The translations under genes and the position numbers were made by a program. DNA of 6,227 nucleotides from JBARCX01 sp049794535 (GTDB lineage Bacteria; Pseudomonadota; Gammaproteobacteria; Xanthomonadales; Rhodanobacteraceae). Shown here one piece after another: positions 1 through 5,971 of this stretch (its first letter is position 1; the number at the start of each line of letters is the position of its first letter). The notes under the pieces were generated by a model. It had not been told where the DNA came from. It saw only the letters and a program-made list of their open reading frames with translations, and ran no database searches. The stretch lies in contig JBARCX010000190.1 of assembly GCA_049794535.1 (NCBI GenBank), positions 1 through 6,227 of the forward strand, written 5' to 3'.

Positions 1-34
1 AATAAAAATCAACCATCTATGATCGAATCAAGCA

Positions 35-51
35 TTGGCACGGTGCTTGCC
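35..51 (+). promoter_or_regulatory. Sigma-54 (RpoN) -24/-12 promoter
   Basis: The sequence TTGGCACGGTGCTTGCC matches the sigma-54 consensus (YTGGCACG-N4-TTGCW) at every defined base except the last W, which is C. The invariant GG is at 37-38 and the invariant GC at 49-50, separated by exactly 10 bases as sigma-54 requires. Transcription would start near base 62, giving a leader of about 36 bases before the ATG at 98. The AT-rich stretch upstream (1-20) contains an IHF-like element at 7-19 with one mismatch, but enhancer-binding-protein sites would lie outside the window. The match is seen directly; activity is inferred. Confidence 0.72.
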
Positions 52-97
52 ATATCTGGGTAAAGGCCATCGCGGTTCTTTACTCGGAGATACGATC

Positions 98-301
98 ATG
101 AAATTCGAAACACTGATCTTGAACAGCCTGTTTGCCGCCAGCGCCCTGGTCTGCGGATTGATCTTTGTCGCCATGCTCAGCAGCTCGCCGCATACAGCTC
201 GGCTGGTCAGCAGCAACCATGCAAGCGTCGTATTGGCGGCTGCATCGAGCCCCTGTGTAACAGCCCACAATGACGTAGCGTGCCCGCGCTCCGCTAGCTA
301 A
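98..301 (+). CDS. Small single-span membrane or exported protein, unknown family
   Basis: This gene encodes 67 residues. The ATG at 98 was chosen over an in-frame upstream ATG at 35 because a GGAGA ribosome site (86-90) sits 7 bases before it, and because base 35 lies inside the sigma-54 promoter. Residues 6-27 form one hydrophobic helix preceded by a short N-terminus with one Lys and one Glu, so the protein is either a single-pass inner-membrane protein or carries an uncleaved signal anchor. The tail (28-67) is rich in Ser and Ala and has two cysteines at 53 and 62 that could form a disulfide if the tail is periplasmic; a third Cys (19) is in the helix. I recognise no family. Its own sigma-54 promoter suggests tightly conditional expression. 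The gene is separated from the DoxX-like gene by 90 bases, and co-transcription is possible but unproven. Confidence 0.68.
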   Translation: MKFETLILNSLFAASALVCGLIFVAMLSSSPHTARLVSSNHASVVLAAASSPCVTAHNDVACPRSAS

Positions 302-391
302 GCATCTGTCGTAACAGGTTGGCTATTTAAGCTAGAGTGCTCCATCCGCATTTGTTACCCCTTCTACTCACGAACAAGAAGGAAACACGGC

Positions 392-1210
392 ATGGATGGA
401 TCAACACGATCAAGTGCAGCACATAGAGTGTTTGCACTGACCATGATAAGCCTCGGCATTATCGGCTTTATCTACGGTGATTTTGCAGTGGTCTGGCAAC
501 ACATCCCGATTGATAATCTACCGGGTCGATCATTTATCGCTTACACATGCGCTGCCATTGAATTGGCAACGGGTATTGGCCTATTGATACCGCGCATGGC
601 GAAACTTTCGGCCGCGGTGTTATTCGTTTTCCTGGCGCTTTGGGCCGTGTTGCTCAAGCTACCGGCCGTGGTGACCATGCCGAAGATGGAGGCCATGTGG
701 CTAGGCCTCGGCGAGATCATCGTCATCATGACAGGCGGATGGATTCTGTTTGCCATGCTTGCGAATAAAGGCACCACGACACGCTCGACATTCGTCATTG
801 GAGCAAAAGGCATACGTAACGCCAGGCTGCTGTTTGCGCTATCGCTACCCACGATCGGGCTAGCGCATTTCGCTTATACCGAACAGACCGTCGCCATAAT
901 GCCCGCCTGGCTTCCATTCAACGTGTCTTGGGCTTACCTCACTGGCGCCGGCAGTATCGCTGCCTGCCTCGGCATTTTGTTTGCCGTCTATCCACGCCTG
1001 GCAGCCACACTGGAAGCTGCCATGCTTGGCATCATCACGCTTGTCATCTGGGGTCCCGGCCTCTTTGCCACGCCGAGGGACCGCATGCAGTGGACGGCTT
1101 TCGTCATTTCCTCCGCTATCGCCTGCGCCGCATGGGTCGTTGCCGACTCGTATCGTGGCGTTCCTTGGTTCGCCGTCGGCAACTCAGCGCGTGAATTAGC
1201 CAAACGCTGA
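392..1210 (+). CDS. DoxX-like integral membrane protein with two repeated halves
   Basis: This is a 272-residue polytopic inner-membrane protein with about eight predicted spans (roughly residues 13-34, 48-67, 72-93, 103-123, 145-163, 177-200, 203-225 and 234-252). Each half looks like one four-helix DoxX-type unit. In the first, a helix leads into a loop with a Trp and an Ile-Pro (residues 35-39), then a helix rich in small residues ending LLIPRMAKLSAAV. The second repeats the plan with AIMPAWLP (168-175) and a helix ending FAVYPRLAATLEAA. The DoxX family is broad; members are subunits or accessory proteins in quinone-linked or redox processes, and the exact role here is unknown. The start is supported by an AAGGAAA ribosome site at 379-385, about 6 bases upstream. 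The gene stands alone and runs convergently into the PhnB-like gene. No convincing sigma-70 promoter is visible in 302-391. Confidence 0.85.
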   Translation: MDGSTRSSAAHRVFALTMISLGIIGFIYGDFAVVWQHIPIDNLPGRSFIAYTCAAIELATGIGLLIPRMAKLSAAVLFVFLALWAVLLKLPAVVTMPKMEAMWLGLGEIIVIMTGGWILFAMLANKGTTTRSTFVIGAKGIRNARLLFALSLPTIGLAHFAYTEQTVAIMPAWLPFNVSWAYLTGAGSIAACLGILFAVYPRLAATLEAAMLGIITLVIWGPGLFATPRDRMQWTAFVISSAIACAAWVVADSYRGVPWFAVGNSARELAKR

Positions 1211-1276
1211 GTTGCAAGATACACGTACGGCGAAAGCCGATAGAAAAAGTAGCGCGAGCATTTATCACTCACCGCC

Positions 1277-1298
1277 CCCTCCCCCTGCAGGGAGAGGG
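1277..1298. repeat. 22-base palindrome, REP-like or bidirectional terminator
   Basis: CCCTCCCCCTGCAGGGAGAGGG can pair with itself along its whole length with one C/A mismatch (bases 1282 and 1293). It lies in the 105-base gap between two convergent genes, DoxX-like (+) and PhnB-like (-). Similar C-rich/G-rich palindromes are, from memory, common dispersed intergenic repeats in Xanthomonadales genomes. No T-tract follows on either strand, so it is not a textbook intrinsic terminator, although the position suits transcription termination or mRNA 3'-end protection for both neighbours. Confidence 0.6.
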
Positions 1299-1315
1299 CT
1301 CACAAGGCGAGTACG

Positions 1316-1726
1316 TTACTCACCCGGCGTCTTCATGCAGTTAACCATCCATCCCTTGCCATAGCGATCGGTCAGCATGCCGAAGCGAAGGGCCCAAAAG
1401 GTTTCCTGGATGGGCATTTGTGCCACGCCGCCTTCGACCAAAGCGTTGAAGATGCGCTCGGCTTCCGCAACCGTGTCGACCGGAAGATTTACGCAGCCCC
1501 TGTTCGATGGACTGTTCGGGGGGCAATCGGCGCCCATCAGAATGCCACCTGCGCTTTCCAGCTGTGTATGCATGACACGGCCATGGGTTTCGGCTGGCAT
1601 ATCTTTGGCCATGGGCGATTCGCCATAGGTCATGCTGAAGGTGATCTTGCTGTTGAAGACGTTTGCGTAAAAATCGAAGGCCTCCTTGCACTGGCCGTCA
1701 AAGTCCAGGTACGGGATGAATTGCAT
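1316..1726 (-). CDS. PhnB-like VOC/glyoxalase-fold protein
   Basis: This is a 136-residue protein of the PhnB/3-demethylubiquinone-methyltransferase-like branch of the vicinal oxygen chelate superfamily. The family signatures occur in order: PYLDFDGQCKEAFDFY (5-20), MHTQLESAGGILMGADCPP (52-70), the VDTVAEAERIFNALVEGG helix (83-100) and FGMLTDRYGKGWMVNC (115-130). Length is normal for a single-domain member. Despite the family name it is unlikely to be a methyltransferase; the substrate is unknown. The frame stays open upstream to base 1939, but the ATG at 1726 is chosen because AGGAG (1735-1739) lies 8 bases before it and the family N-terminus (MQFIPYLxFxG) starts exactly there. It is divergent from the FUSC gene. 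Confidence 0.9.
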   Translation of the reverse strand: MQFIPYLDFDGQCKEAFDFYANVFNSKITFSMTYGESPMAKDMPAETHGRVMHTQLESAGGILMGADCPPNSPSNRGCVNLPVDTVAEAERIFNALVEGGVAQMPIQETFWALRFGMLTDRYGKGWMVNCMKTPGE

Positions 1727-1734
1727 GGTGGCTA

Positions 1735-1739
1735 CTCCT
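1735..1739 (-). promoter_or_regulatory. Ribosome binding site deciding the PhnB-like start
   Basis: On the minus strand this reads AGGAG, 8 bases before the ATG at 1726. It settles the start against the longer open frame that reaches base 1939. Confidence 0.8.
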
Positions 1740-1932
1740 ATGGCTGGGGGATGCGTCTGATAGGCTCCTGGCGCGCTGTTTATAGATACGACGAACGAAA
1801 ACAGGCTGGATCGACAAACCCATGTCGATTTCTCCTCGCCTAAAACCTCGTGATTTGGCGAATGAGCGAAAGTAACGTGACATACAGCGCGGATACACTG
1901 CGCGCGAATGACTTCCATGTCATCAACCTTAC

Positions 1933-1936
1933 GGAG
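1933..1936 (+). promoter_or_regulatory. Ribosome binding site favouring the FUSC start at 1943
   Basis: GGAG lies 6 bases before ATG 1943. The alternative starts at 1850 (GTG) and 1862 (ATG) have no purine-rich site at a suitable distance. Confidence 0.55.
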
Positions 1937-1942
1937 CAAGGC

Positions 1943-3319
1943 ATGGCGATAACCAGCGGCGCGATCAACGGTGCGCTACGGGAAGCGATCGTGACGATGT
2001 TGGCTGCCCTGGTCACATTGTTCTGTGCCATGACGATCGACCCGGAACCCGGCCCGGCCATACTTGCCATCGTGCTGTGCCTATCGTTTTCGCGCAGCCA
2101 TCTCGACCGCGACCTTCGCGGTCGCCTTGAAGCCGCCGTCGCGCTACCCGTCGTCGGCCTCGTCGTAGTCGGTGTCGGCATGCTGCTGCATCGCACACCA
2201 TGGATTGGCGCGGCGGTTTTCGTGGCCAGCATGTTCGTATCCATCTGGCTACGCCGGTTTGGCCCCATGGCCACTCGTGCCGGCTCGCTCATCGCGTTGC
2301 CATTTATCGCCATTCTTACCACGCCGTATGTGCCGACCAAGCACACGAGCCCCCTGATGACGATACTGATTCCGGTGATCGTCGCACTACTGGCACTGAC
2401 CTGGGTCGCGGTATTTCATGCGCTCGCCCGTCGCGTACGACTGCTACCGCCCATACGCAAGCCAGTGACGCTACCTGCCCCAGCTGCACCTGCTAATTCG
2501 CAAGGCCCGCTAGCAAGCACCCGAATGGCTATCCAAATGGCCACTGCACTTTCCGTATCTTTTTTGATCGGCTATCTCTTTTTCTCCGAGCGATGGGCGT
2601 GGATCGTACTCACTGCGTTCATTGTCAATGTCGGCAACCGCGGCCGGCTGGATGTTGCGTACAAAAGCGTGCTGCGCGTGGCCGGCGCGGCCATCGGCAC
2701 ATGCGTTGCCCTGATGCTCGATCAGCACATCGGTGCGCACAATACGACGACCGTTGTGTTGATCCTTGCATCCCTCTTTTTCGGTATGTGGCTGCGCCCA
2801 CTTGGCTATGCGTGGTGGGCACTCTTCGTCACCATTGCGCTCGCACTTCTTCAAGGTTTCGAGGGAATCTCCGTACACAACATCTTGTGGACACGCCTTG
2901 AGGAAATCGTGATCGGCGCAATCATCGGCGTCGCCTCAGCCTGGTTTGTGCTCCCCGTGCGCTCCACCGGCGTGCTGCGGCGACGTATCGCCGATGCGCT
3001 GGCAACGCTGTCCGATGCGCTCGATCCCACCACGCCAGCACGGACGGCGCACGAATTCGAAGCAGCACTCGAACGTGTGGAACAAGTTGCGCCAGCATTC
3101 CGGGCCAGTCGCATCGCCACGCGACGTTTCCGGCCTCTGCAGCCTGCAGATTGGGTAGATACGTTAGCCGCCTGCAAGGAGCCCGCCACTGCATTGATCG
3201 ATCAAGGCAATACGCCGGGTGTGGTGCGCAAGGCCATTGGCGCTGCACGCAAAGCCATACGGGAACCTGATGAACTGCTGCCGGCATTGCGGGACATGCA
3301 TCGCTCGCTGACGGAATAA
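1943..3319 (+). CDS. FUSC-family inner-membrane transporter (aromatic acid exporter-like)
   Basis: This is a 458-residue protein with two membrane blocks of about six short helices each (roughly residues 12-160 and 198-338). A Pro/Ala-rich linker (170-190) separates them, and a soluble, mostly helical C-terminal tail (340-458) follows. The second block has the conserved FUSC_2 plan: a Trp-rich start (WAWIVLTAFIVNVGNRGRLD, 218-237), then KSVLRVAGAAIGT, and finally RLEEIVIGAIIGV ending in a Leu-Pro. Relatives include fusaric-acid resistance and AaeB-type efflux proteins; the substrate here is not evident. The start at 1943 is preferred for its GGAG site and because the family N-terminus (ALREAI followed by a helix) begins just after it. 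The frame is open further upstream, and starts at 1862 (ATG) or 1850 (GTG) would add 27 or 31 residues. No HlyD-type partner or outer-membrane channel is adjacent, so it probably works alone. Confidence 0.85.
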   Translation: MAITSGAINGALREAIVTMLAALVTLFCAMTIDPEPGPAILAIVLCLSFSRSHLDRDLRGRLEAAVALPVVGLVVVGVGMLLHRTPWIGAAVFVASMFVSIWLRRFGPMATRAGSLIALPFIAILTTPYVPTKHTSPLMTILIPVIVALLALTWVAVFHALARRVRLLPPIRKPVTLPAPAAPANSQGPLASTRMAIQMATALSVSFLIGYLFFSERWAWIVLTAFIVNVGNRGRLDVAYKSVLRVAGAAIGTCVALMLDQHIGAHNTTTVVLILASLFFGMWLRPLGYAWWALFVTIALALLQGFEGISVHNILWTRLEEIVIGAIIGVASAWFVLPVRSTGVLRRRIADALATLSDALDPTTPARTAHEFEAALERVEQVAPAFRASRIATRRFRPLQPADWVDTLAACKEPATALIDQGNTPGVVRKAIGAARKAIREPDELLPALRDMHRSLTE

Positions 3320-3381
3320 CGCTCAATAGGTTATAGCAGAGACATTTTCAAAACGGCTGCACTACGGAAAATGCCCCTGCC

Positions 3382-3402
3382 CCCTTTGCGTCACGTAAAG
3401 GG
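3382..3402. terminator. Hairpin between convergent genes
   Basis: CCCTTTGCG and CGTAAAGGG pair as a 9-base-pair stem (one G-T wobble) around a TCA loop. The hairpin lies in the 88-base gap between the converging FUSC (+) and small two-span (-) genes, where it could end transcription from both sides. A weak T-run follows on the minus strand only, at a distance, so it is not a canonical intrinsic terminator. Confidence 0.5.
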
Positions 3403-3407
3403 AAAGC

Positions 3408-3683
3408 TCAATTCGACGTATCGCTTACTTCACCTGCCTCGGGGCCAGGCTTGATTGCACCCGGATAGGCAAGTGAAGCCAAAAACGGAGCAAATTTAAT
3501 GAGTAGCAGCCCGATGACAACGTATCCCATGCTCTGATTCACGCAAGCCATCGGCGTGATGAGATTCGATGTGTCGAAGCCTTTGGCTAGATTGAAGGCA
3601 TAAATAAGTGACTGAACGCTTTGTATTCCGATCCAAGCCCCGATCACTCGCAGTGCCAAACTAAACCATGTAAACGGCGTCAT
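3408..3683 (-). CDS. Small two-span membrane protein, unknown family
   Basis: This is a 91-residue protein with two hydrophobic helices, about residues 6-30 and 52-72, joined by a 20-residue polar loop containing one Cys (47). A short hydrophilic tail with two prolines and several acidic residues follows. The start at 3683 is fixed by a very strong GGGAGG ribosome site (3691-3696) 7 bases upstream; an in-frame ATG 8 codons earlier lies upstream of that site. I do not recognise the family. The gene stands alone, divergent from the DUF899 gene across 193 bases and convergent with FUSC, so context gives no function. The strong translation signal and clean hydropathy argue that it is real. Confidence 0.75.
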   Translation of the reverse strand: MTPFTWFSLALRVIGAWIGIQSVQSLIYAFNLAKGFDTSNLITPMACVNQSMGYVVIGLLLIKFAPFLASLAYPGAIKPGPEAGEVSDTSN

Positions 3684-3690
3684 CCGTATT

Positions 3691-3696
3691 CCTCCC
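3691..3696 (-). promoter_or_regulatory. Strong ribosome binding site of the small two-span gene
   Basis: On the minus strand this reads GGGAGG, within AAGGGAGGAA, 7 bases before ATG 3683. It is among the best Shine-Dalgarno matches in the window and sets the start. Confidence 0.8.
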
Positions 3697-3865
3697 TTAT
3701 GCCCCATCTGGACGCAGGTAGTCTAGATGATCCTCATAGGGGCTAGAGCACGTCGCAAGACAGCCTCTGGCACACCACATTTTGGGTGATTGTCGATTCC
3801 ACGCACTCCCATTCGTCGTCACCGCGAAGGATCACGATTTAGACCGCCGTACCCATTTATAAACC

Positions 3866-3870
3866 GGAGA
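3866..3870 (+). promoter_or_regulatory. Ribosome binding site deciding the DUF899 start
   Basis: GGAGA stands 6 bases before ATG 3877. It rules against the open frame that continues upstream to 3790. Confidence 0.75.
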
Positions 3871-3876
3871 CTGATC

Positions 3877-4587
3877 ATGACGAATATTCCCGTCCTCATT
3901 CCCGCTATCGAACTAGCCAAACGCAACGACGTGCGCTTCCCGAACGAAAGCGACGACTACCGTCGTGCACGCGACGCACTACTCGTCGAAGAAATCGAAC
4001 TGCGCCGACACATCGAAAGAGTCGCCGAACAACGCCGCGCACTACCACCCGGTGGTGAAGTGACGGGTAGCTACCATTTCCAAGGTGAGAACGGGCCGGT
4101 CGATTTCGCAGGCCTGTTCGGTGACAAACAAACGCTCGTTATCTACAGCTACATGTTTGGCCCGCAACGTGAGCGTCCCTGCCCGATGTGTACATCGTTG
4201 CTGAGTGCATGGGATGGTGAGGCGCGTGATATCGGTCAACGTGTCTCGCTTGCCGTGGTTGCACGCTCGCCGATCGAGCGTCTCGTCGCGTTCAAGAACG
4301 AGCGCCACTGGCGCAACCTCAAACTGTATTCGGATATCGACGGTAGCTACAGCCGCGATTATTACGGCATAAGCAAAGACGGCGGCGACGATGCCGGATT
4401 CAATGTATTCACTCGTCGCGACGGCACCATTCGCCATTTCTGGAGCGGCGAAATGGGTTTTGAAACGGCGGATCCCGGTCAGGATCCACGTGGCGCACCT
4501 GATCTGATGCCGATCTGGACCGTTCTCGATGCGACACCCGAGGGTCGCGGTACTGACTGGTATCCGAGGCTCAAGTACGACGACTGA
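3877..4587 (+). CDS. DUF899-family thioredoxin-like protein
   Basis: This is a 236-residue cytosolic protein; no signal peptide or membrane segment is seen. The N-terminus (24-57) is a charged helix of the form YRRARDALLVEEIELRRHIERVAEQRR, a DUF899 hallmark, followed by a short beta region and LVIYSYMFGP (87-96). The probable redox motif is CPMC (102-105), where many members have CPxC. FxNERHW (139-145), a Tyr/Asp-rich segment (151-163) and a C-terminal FWSGEM strand complete the fold. DUF899 proteins are predicted to be thioredoxin-like; no member's reaction is known to me. Length is typical. The 193-base divergent upstream region (3684-3876) should hold promoters for this gene and the small two-span gene, but I find no convincing -35/-10 pair there. 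Confidence 0.9.
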   Translation: MTNIPVLIPAIELAKRNDVRFPNESDDYRRARDALLVEEIELRRHIERVAEQRRALPPGGEVTGSYHFQGENGPVDFAGLFGDKQTLVIYSYMFGPQRERPCPMCTSLLSAWDGEARDIGQRVSLAVVARSPIERLVAFKNERHWRNLKLYSDIDGSYSRDYYGISKDGGDDAGFNVFTRRDGTIRHFWSGEMGFETADPGQDPRGAPDLMPIWTVLDATPEGRGTDWYPRLKYDD

Positions 4588-4655
4588 TATCGATGTGCTT
4601 GCGGCTGACAGCGCGCATTGCCCATGTATAAACCGAGACCCAACCTCCATCCTTA

Positions 4656-4682
4656 CTGTGCTCCCATCGCGCGGGAGCGCAG
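4656..4682. terminator. Strong hairpin between convergent genes
   Basis: CTGTGCTCCC pairs with GGGAGCGCAG in a 10-base-pair stem (one T-G wobble) around a 7-base loop. It lies between the converging DUF899 (+) and ArsR-family (-) genes, whose stops are 105 bases apart. No T-run follows, so it may be a bidirectional terminator that depends on the stem, or an mRNA-end stabiliser. Confidence 0.55.
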
Positions 4683-4692
4683 GCGACATGGA

Positions 4693-5082
4693 TCAGTCGT
4701 CGATACAGAACAACTCGAACAACTTCGCCATCAATGCATGTACGCGTTCATCGCAGATGTTGTAGTAGATCGACTGGCTTTCGCGACGACCAGCGACCAA
4801 CCCTTCGCGACGCAACAACGACAGGTGCTGCGAAACAACGCTCTGTGCCAGATCCAGCGCTTCCGCCAACTCGTTCACCGAGCGCTCGCCATCCACCATT
4901 TGGCACAGCAGCAGCAATCGGTTCTGGTTGCCAATGGCCTTGAGCACTGCGACGGCTTCGCTGGCATGATGTTGCATCGCTTCAATCGCCATGGCCGATT
5001 TGACGCTGCGTCGACGTCCCGCACCGGACGCGTTGGTAACTGTGTTCGGCTTCTTCATAGGATCGATGCCTGCATGGACCAT
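4693..5082 (-). CDS. ArsR-family regulator, BigR/SqrR-like persulfide sensor
   Basis: This is a winged-helix repressor of up to 129 residues. The core starts near residue 36, with the helix-turn-helix at about 68-93 (ELAEALDLAQSVVSQHLSLLRREGLV) and the beta-wing at 97-108 (GRRESQSIYY). Cys60 (LLLLC) and Cys126 (LFELFC) are 66 residues apart, the same separation as the sulfide-sensing cysteine pair in BigR (42/108) and SqrR (41/107). Oxidation to a di- or tetrasulfide link releases DNA in those proteins. The metal-site motif of arsenic-sensing ArsR (ELCVCDL) is absent. An additional Cys110 is present. The start is uncertain: neither ATG 5082 nor ATG 5058 (M9, beginning MKKPN) has a good ribosome site; 5082 is used as the longer frame. 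The gene follows the Blh-like gene by 22 bases, so it is probably last in that operon and autoregulated; the operator is not visible here. Confidence 0.9.
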   Translation of the reverse strand: MVHAGIDPMKKPNTVTNASGAGRRRSVKSAMAIEAMQHHASEAVAVLKAIGNQNRLLLLCQMVDGERSVNELAEALDLAQSVVSQHLSLLRREGLVAGRRESQSIYYNICDERVHALMAKLFELFCIDD

Positions 5083-5104
5083 GTGCTGCTTAACGGGAGT
5101 GCAC

Positions 5105-5971
5105 TCATAGTACGTTGAGCGGAATCTTGAGATAGCTGACGCCGTTGTCTTCTGCCGGAGGCCACTGGCCGGCGCGCATGTTCACCTGAACCGAAGGCAG
5201 CAACAACTGTGGCGTGGACAGCGTCTTGTCGCGAGCCAGACGCATGTTCACAAACGCCTGCTCACTGACGCCTTCATGCACATGAACATTGGCGCGCCGC
5301 TGTTCGCCAATGCTGGTCTCGTATGCATAGGCATCGCGCCCTGGCGCCTTGTAGTCGTGGCATAGAAAAAGGCGCGTATCGTCCGGCAGTGCGAAGATGC
5401 GTTGAATCGAATGATAGAGCGCGTGCGCATCACCGCCTGGAAAGTCGCAGCGCGCTGTGCCGTAGTCGGGCATGAGCAGCGTGTCGCCCACGAATGCAGC
5501 GTCGCCAATCACATGTGTGACGCAAGCCGGCGTATGTCCCGGCGTATGTAGCGCCGCTGCTTCAATATCACCAAGCCGGTAGTGCTCGCCATCCTTGAAC
5601 AAGTGATCGAACTGGCTGCCGTCGCGCTGGAATTCGCTGCCCGCATTGAACAACACGCCGAAGGTGTTCTGCACAGCACGGACGTGTTCGCCAATGCCCA
5701 GCTTGCCACCGAGGCGTGACTGTATGTATGGCGCCGCCGAGATATGGTCGGCATGCACATGGGTATCGATTACCCACTCCACCTCAAAACCGCTTGCCTT
5801 CACGAACGCGACAATCGCGTCCGCCGAATCGTTACACGTGCGGCCGGACGCCGAGTCATAGTCGAGCACGCTATCTATCACTGCCGCTTTGCGCGTGGCT
5901 GGGTCCCAGGCGACATAGCTGAAAGTGTTGGTCGGCTCATCGAAGAAAGCCTTCACTTCCGGTCGTTTCAT
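5105..5971 (-). CDS. Metallo-beta-lactamase-fold persulfide dioxygenase (ETHE1/Blh-like)
   Basis: This is a 288-residue enzyme of the metallo-beta-lactamase fold, close to the Blh/ETHE1-type persulfide dioxygenases that oxidise glutathione persulfide to sulfite. The signature THVHADH (70-76) gives His71, His73, Asp75 and His76. His146 lies in TPGHT, Asp163 in GDTL and His205 in CHDY. The segment YGTARCDFPGG (170-180) is typical of the bacterial Blh/SDO group. There is no N-terminal DUF442 domain or C-terminal rhodanese domain, so it is a single-domain form. ATG 5971 is chosen for GAGGAG (5979-5984) at 7 bases, and because the ATG overlaps the stop of the upstream YeeE-like gene (ATGA), indicating translational coupling. 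The longer open frame merely runs into that neighbour. The ArsR-family gene follows. The product is probably cytosolic, with no signal peptide seen. Confidence 0.92.
   Translation of the reverse strand: MKRPEVKAFFDEPTNTFSYVAWDPATRKAAVIDSVLDYDSASGRTCNDSADAIVAFVKASGFEVEWVIDTHVHADHISAAPYIQSRLGGKLGIGEHVRAVQNTFGVLFNAGSEFQRDGSQFDHLFKDGEHYRLGDIEAAALHTPGHTPACVTHVIGDAAFVGDTLLMPDYGTARCDFPGGDAHALYHSIQRIFALPDDTRLFLCHDYKAPGRDAYAYETSIGEQRRANVHVHEGVSEQAFVNMRLARDKTLSTPQLLLPSVQVNMRAGQWPPAEDNGVSYLKIPLNVL

Noticed and set aside
311..358. Inverted pair GTAACA / TGTTAC upstream of the DoxX-like gene
   Set aside because: Six-base arms 36 bases apart are expected by chance; no other operator features.
1779..1788. 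TATCTATAAA on the minus strand as a -10 element for the PhnB-like gene
   Set aside because: No acceptable -35 sequence was found at 16-18 bases for any register.
1418..1843. Plus-strand open frame of 141 codons opposite the PhnB-like gene
   Set aside because: It is the antisense shadow of a gene with clear family motifs and has no ribosome site or recognisable protein.
2695..2710. Second sigma-54-like match (CGGCACATGCGTTGCC, GG-N10-GC) inside the FUSC gene
   Set aside because: It lies mid-gene with no start downstream to serve, lacks the T of TGGCAC, and codes conserved transporter residues; probably chance.
3858..3863. TATAAA as a -10 box for DUF899
   Set aside because: Transcription would start inside the ribosome binding site, leaving it non-functional.
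4042..4689. Minus-strand open frame of 215 codons opposite DUF899
   Set aside because: It is antisense to a well supported gene, its composition is unlike a natural protein, and it reads through the convergent hairpin.
4618..5118. Plus-strand open frame of 166 codons opposite the ArsR gene
   Set aside because: It mirrors the regulator's codons and shows no family signature or ribosome site.
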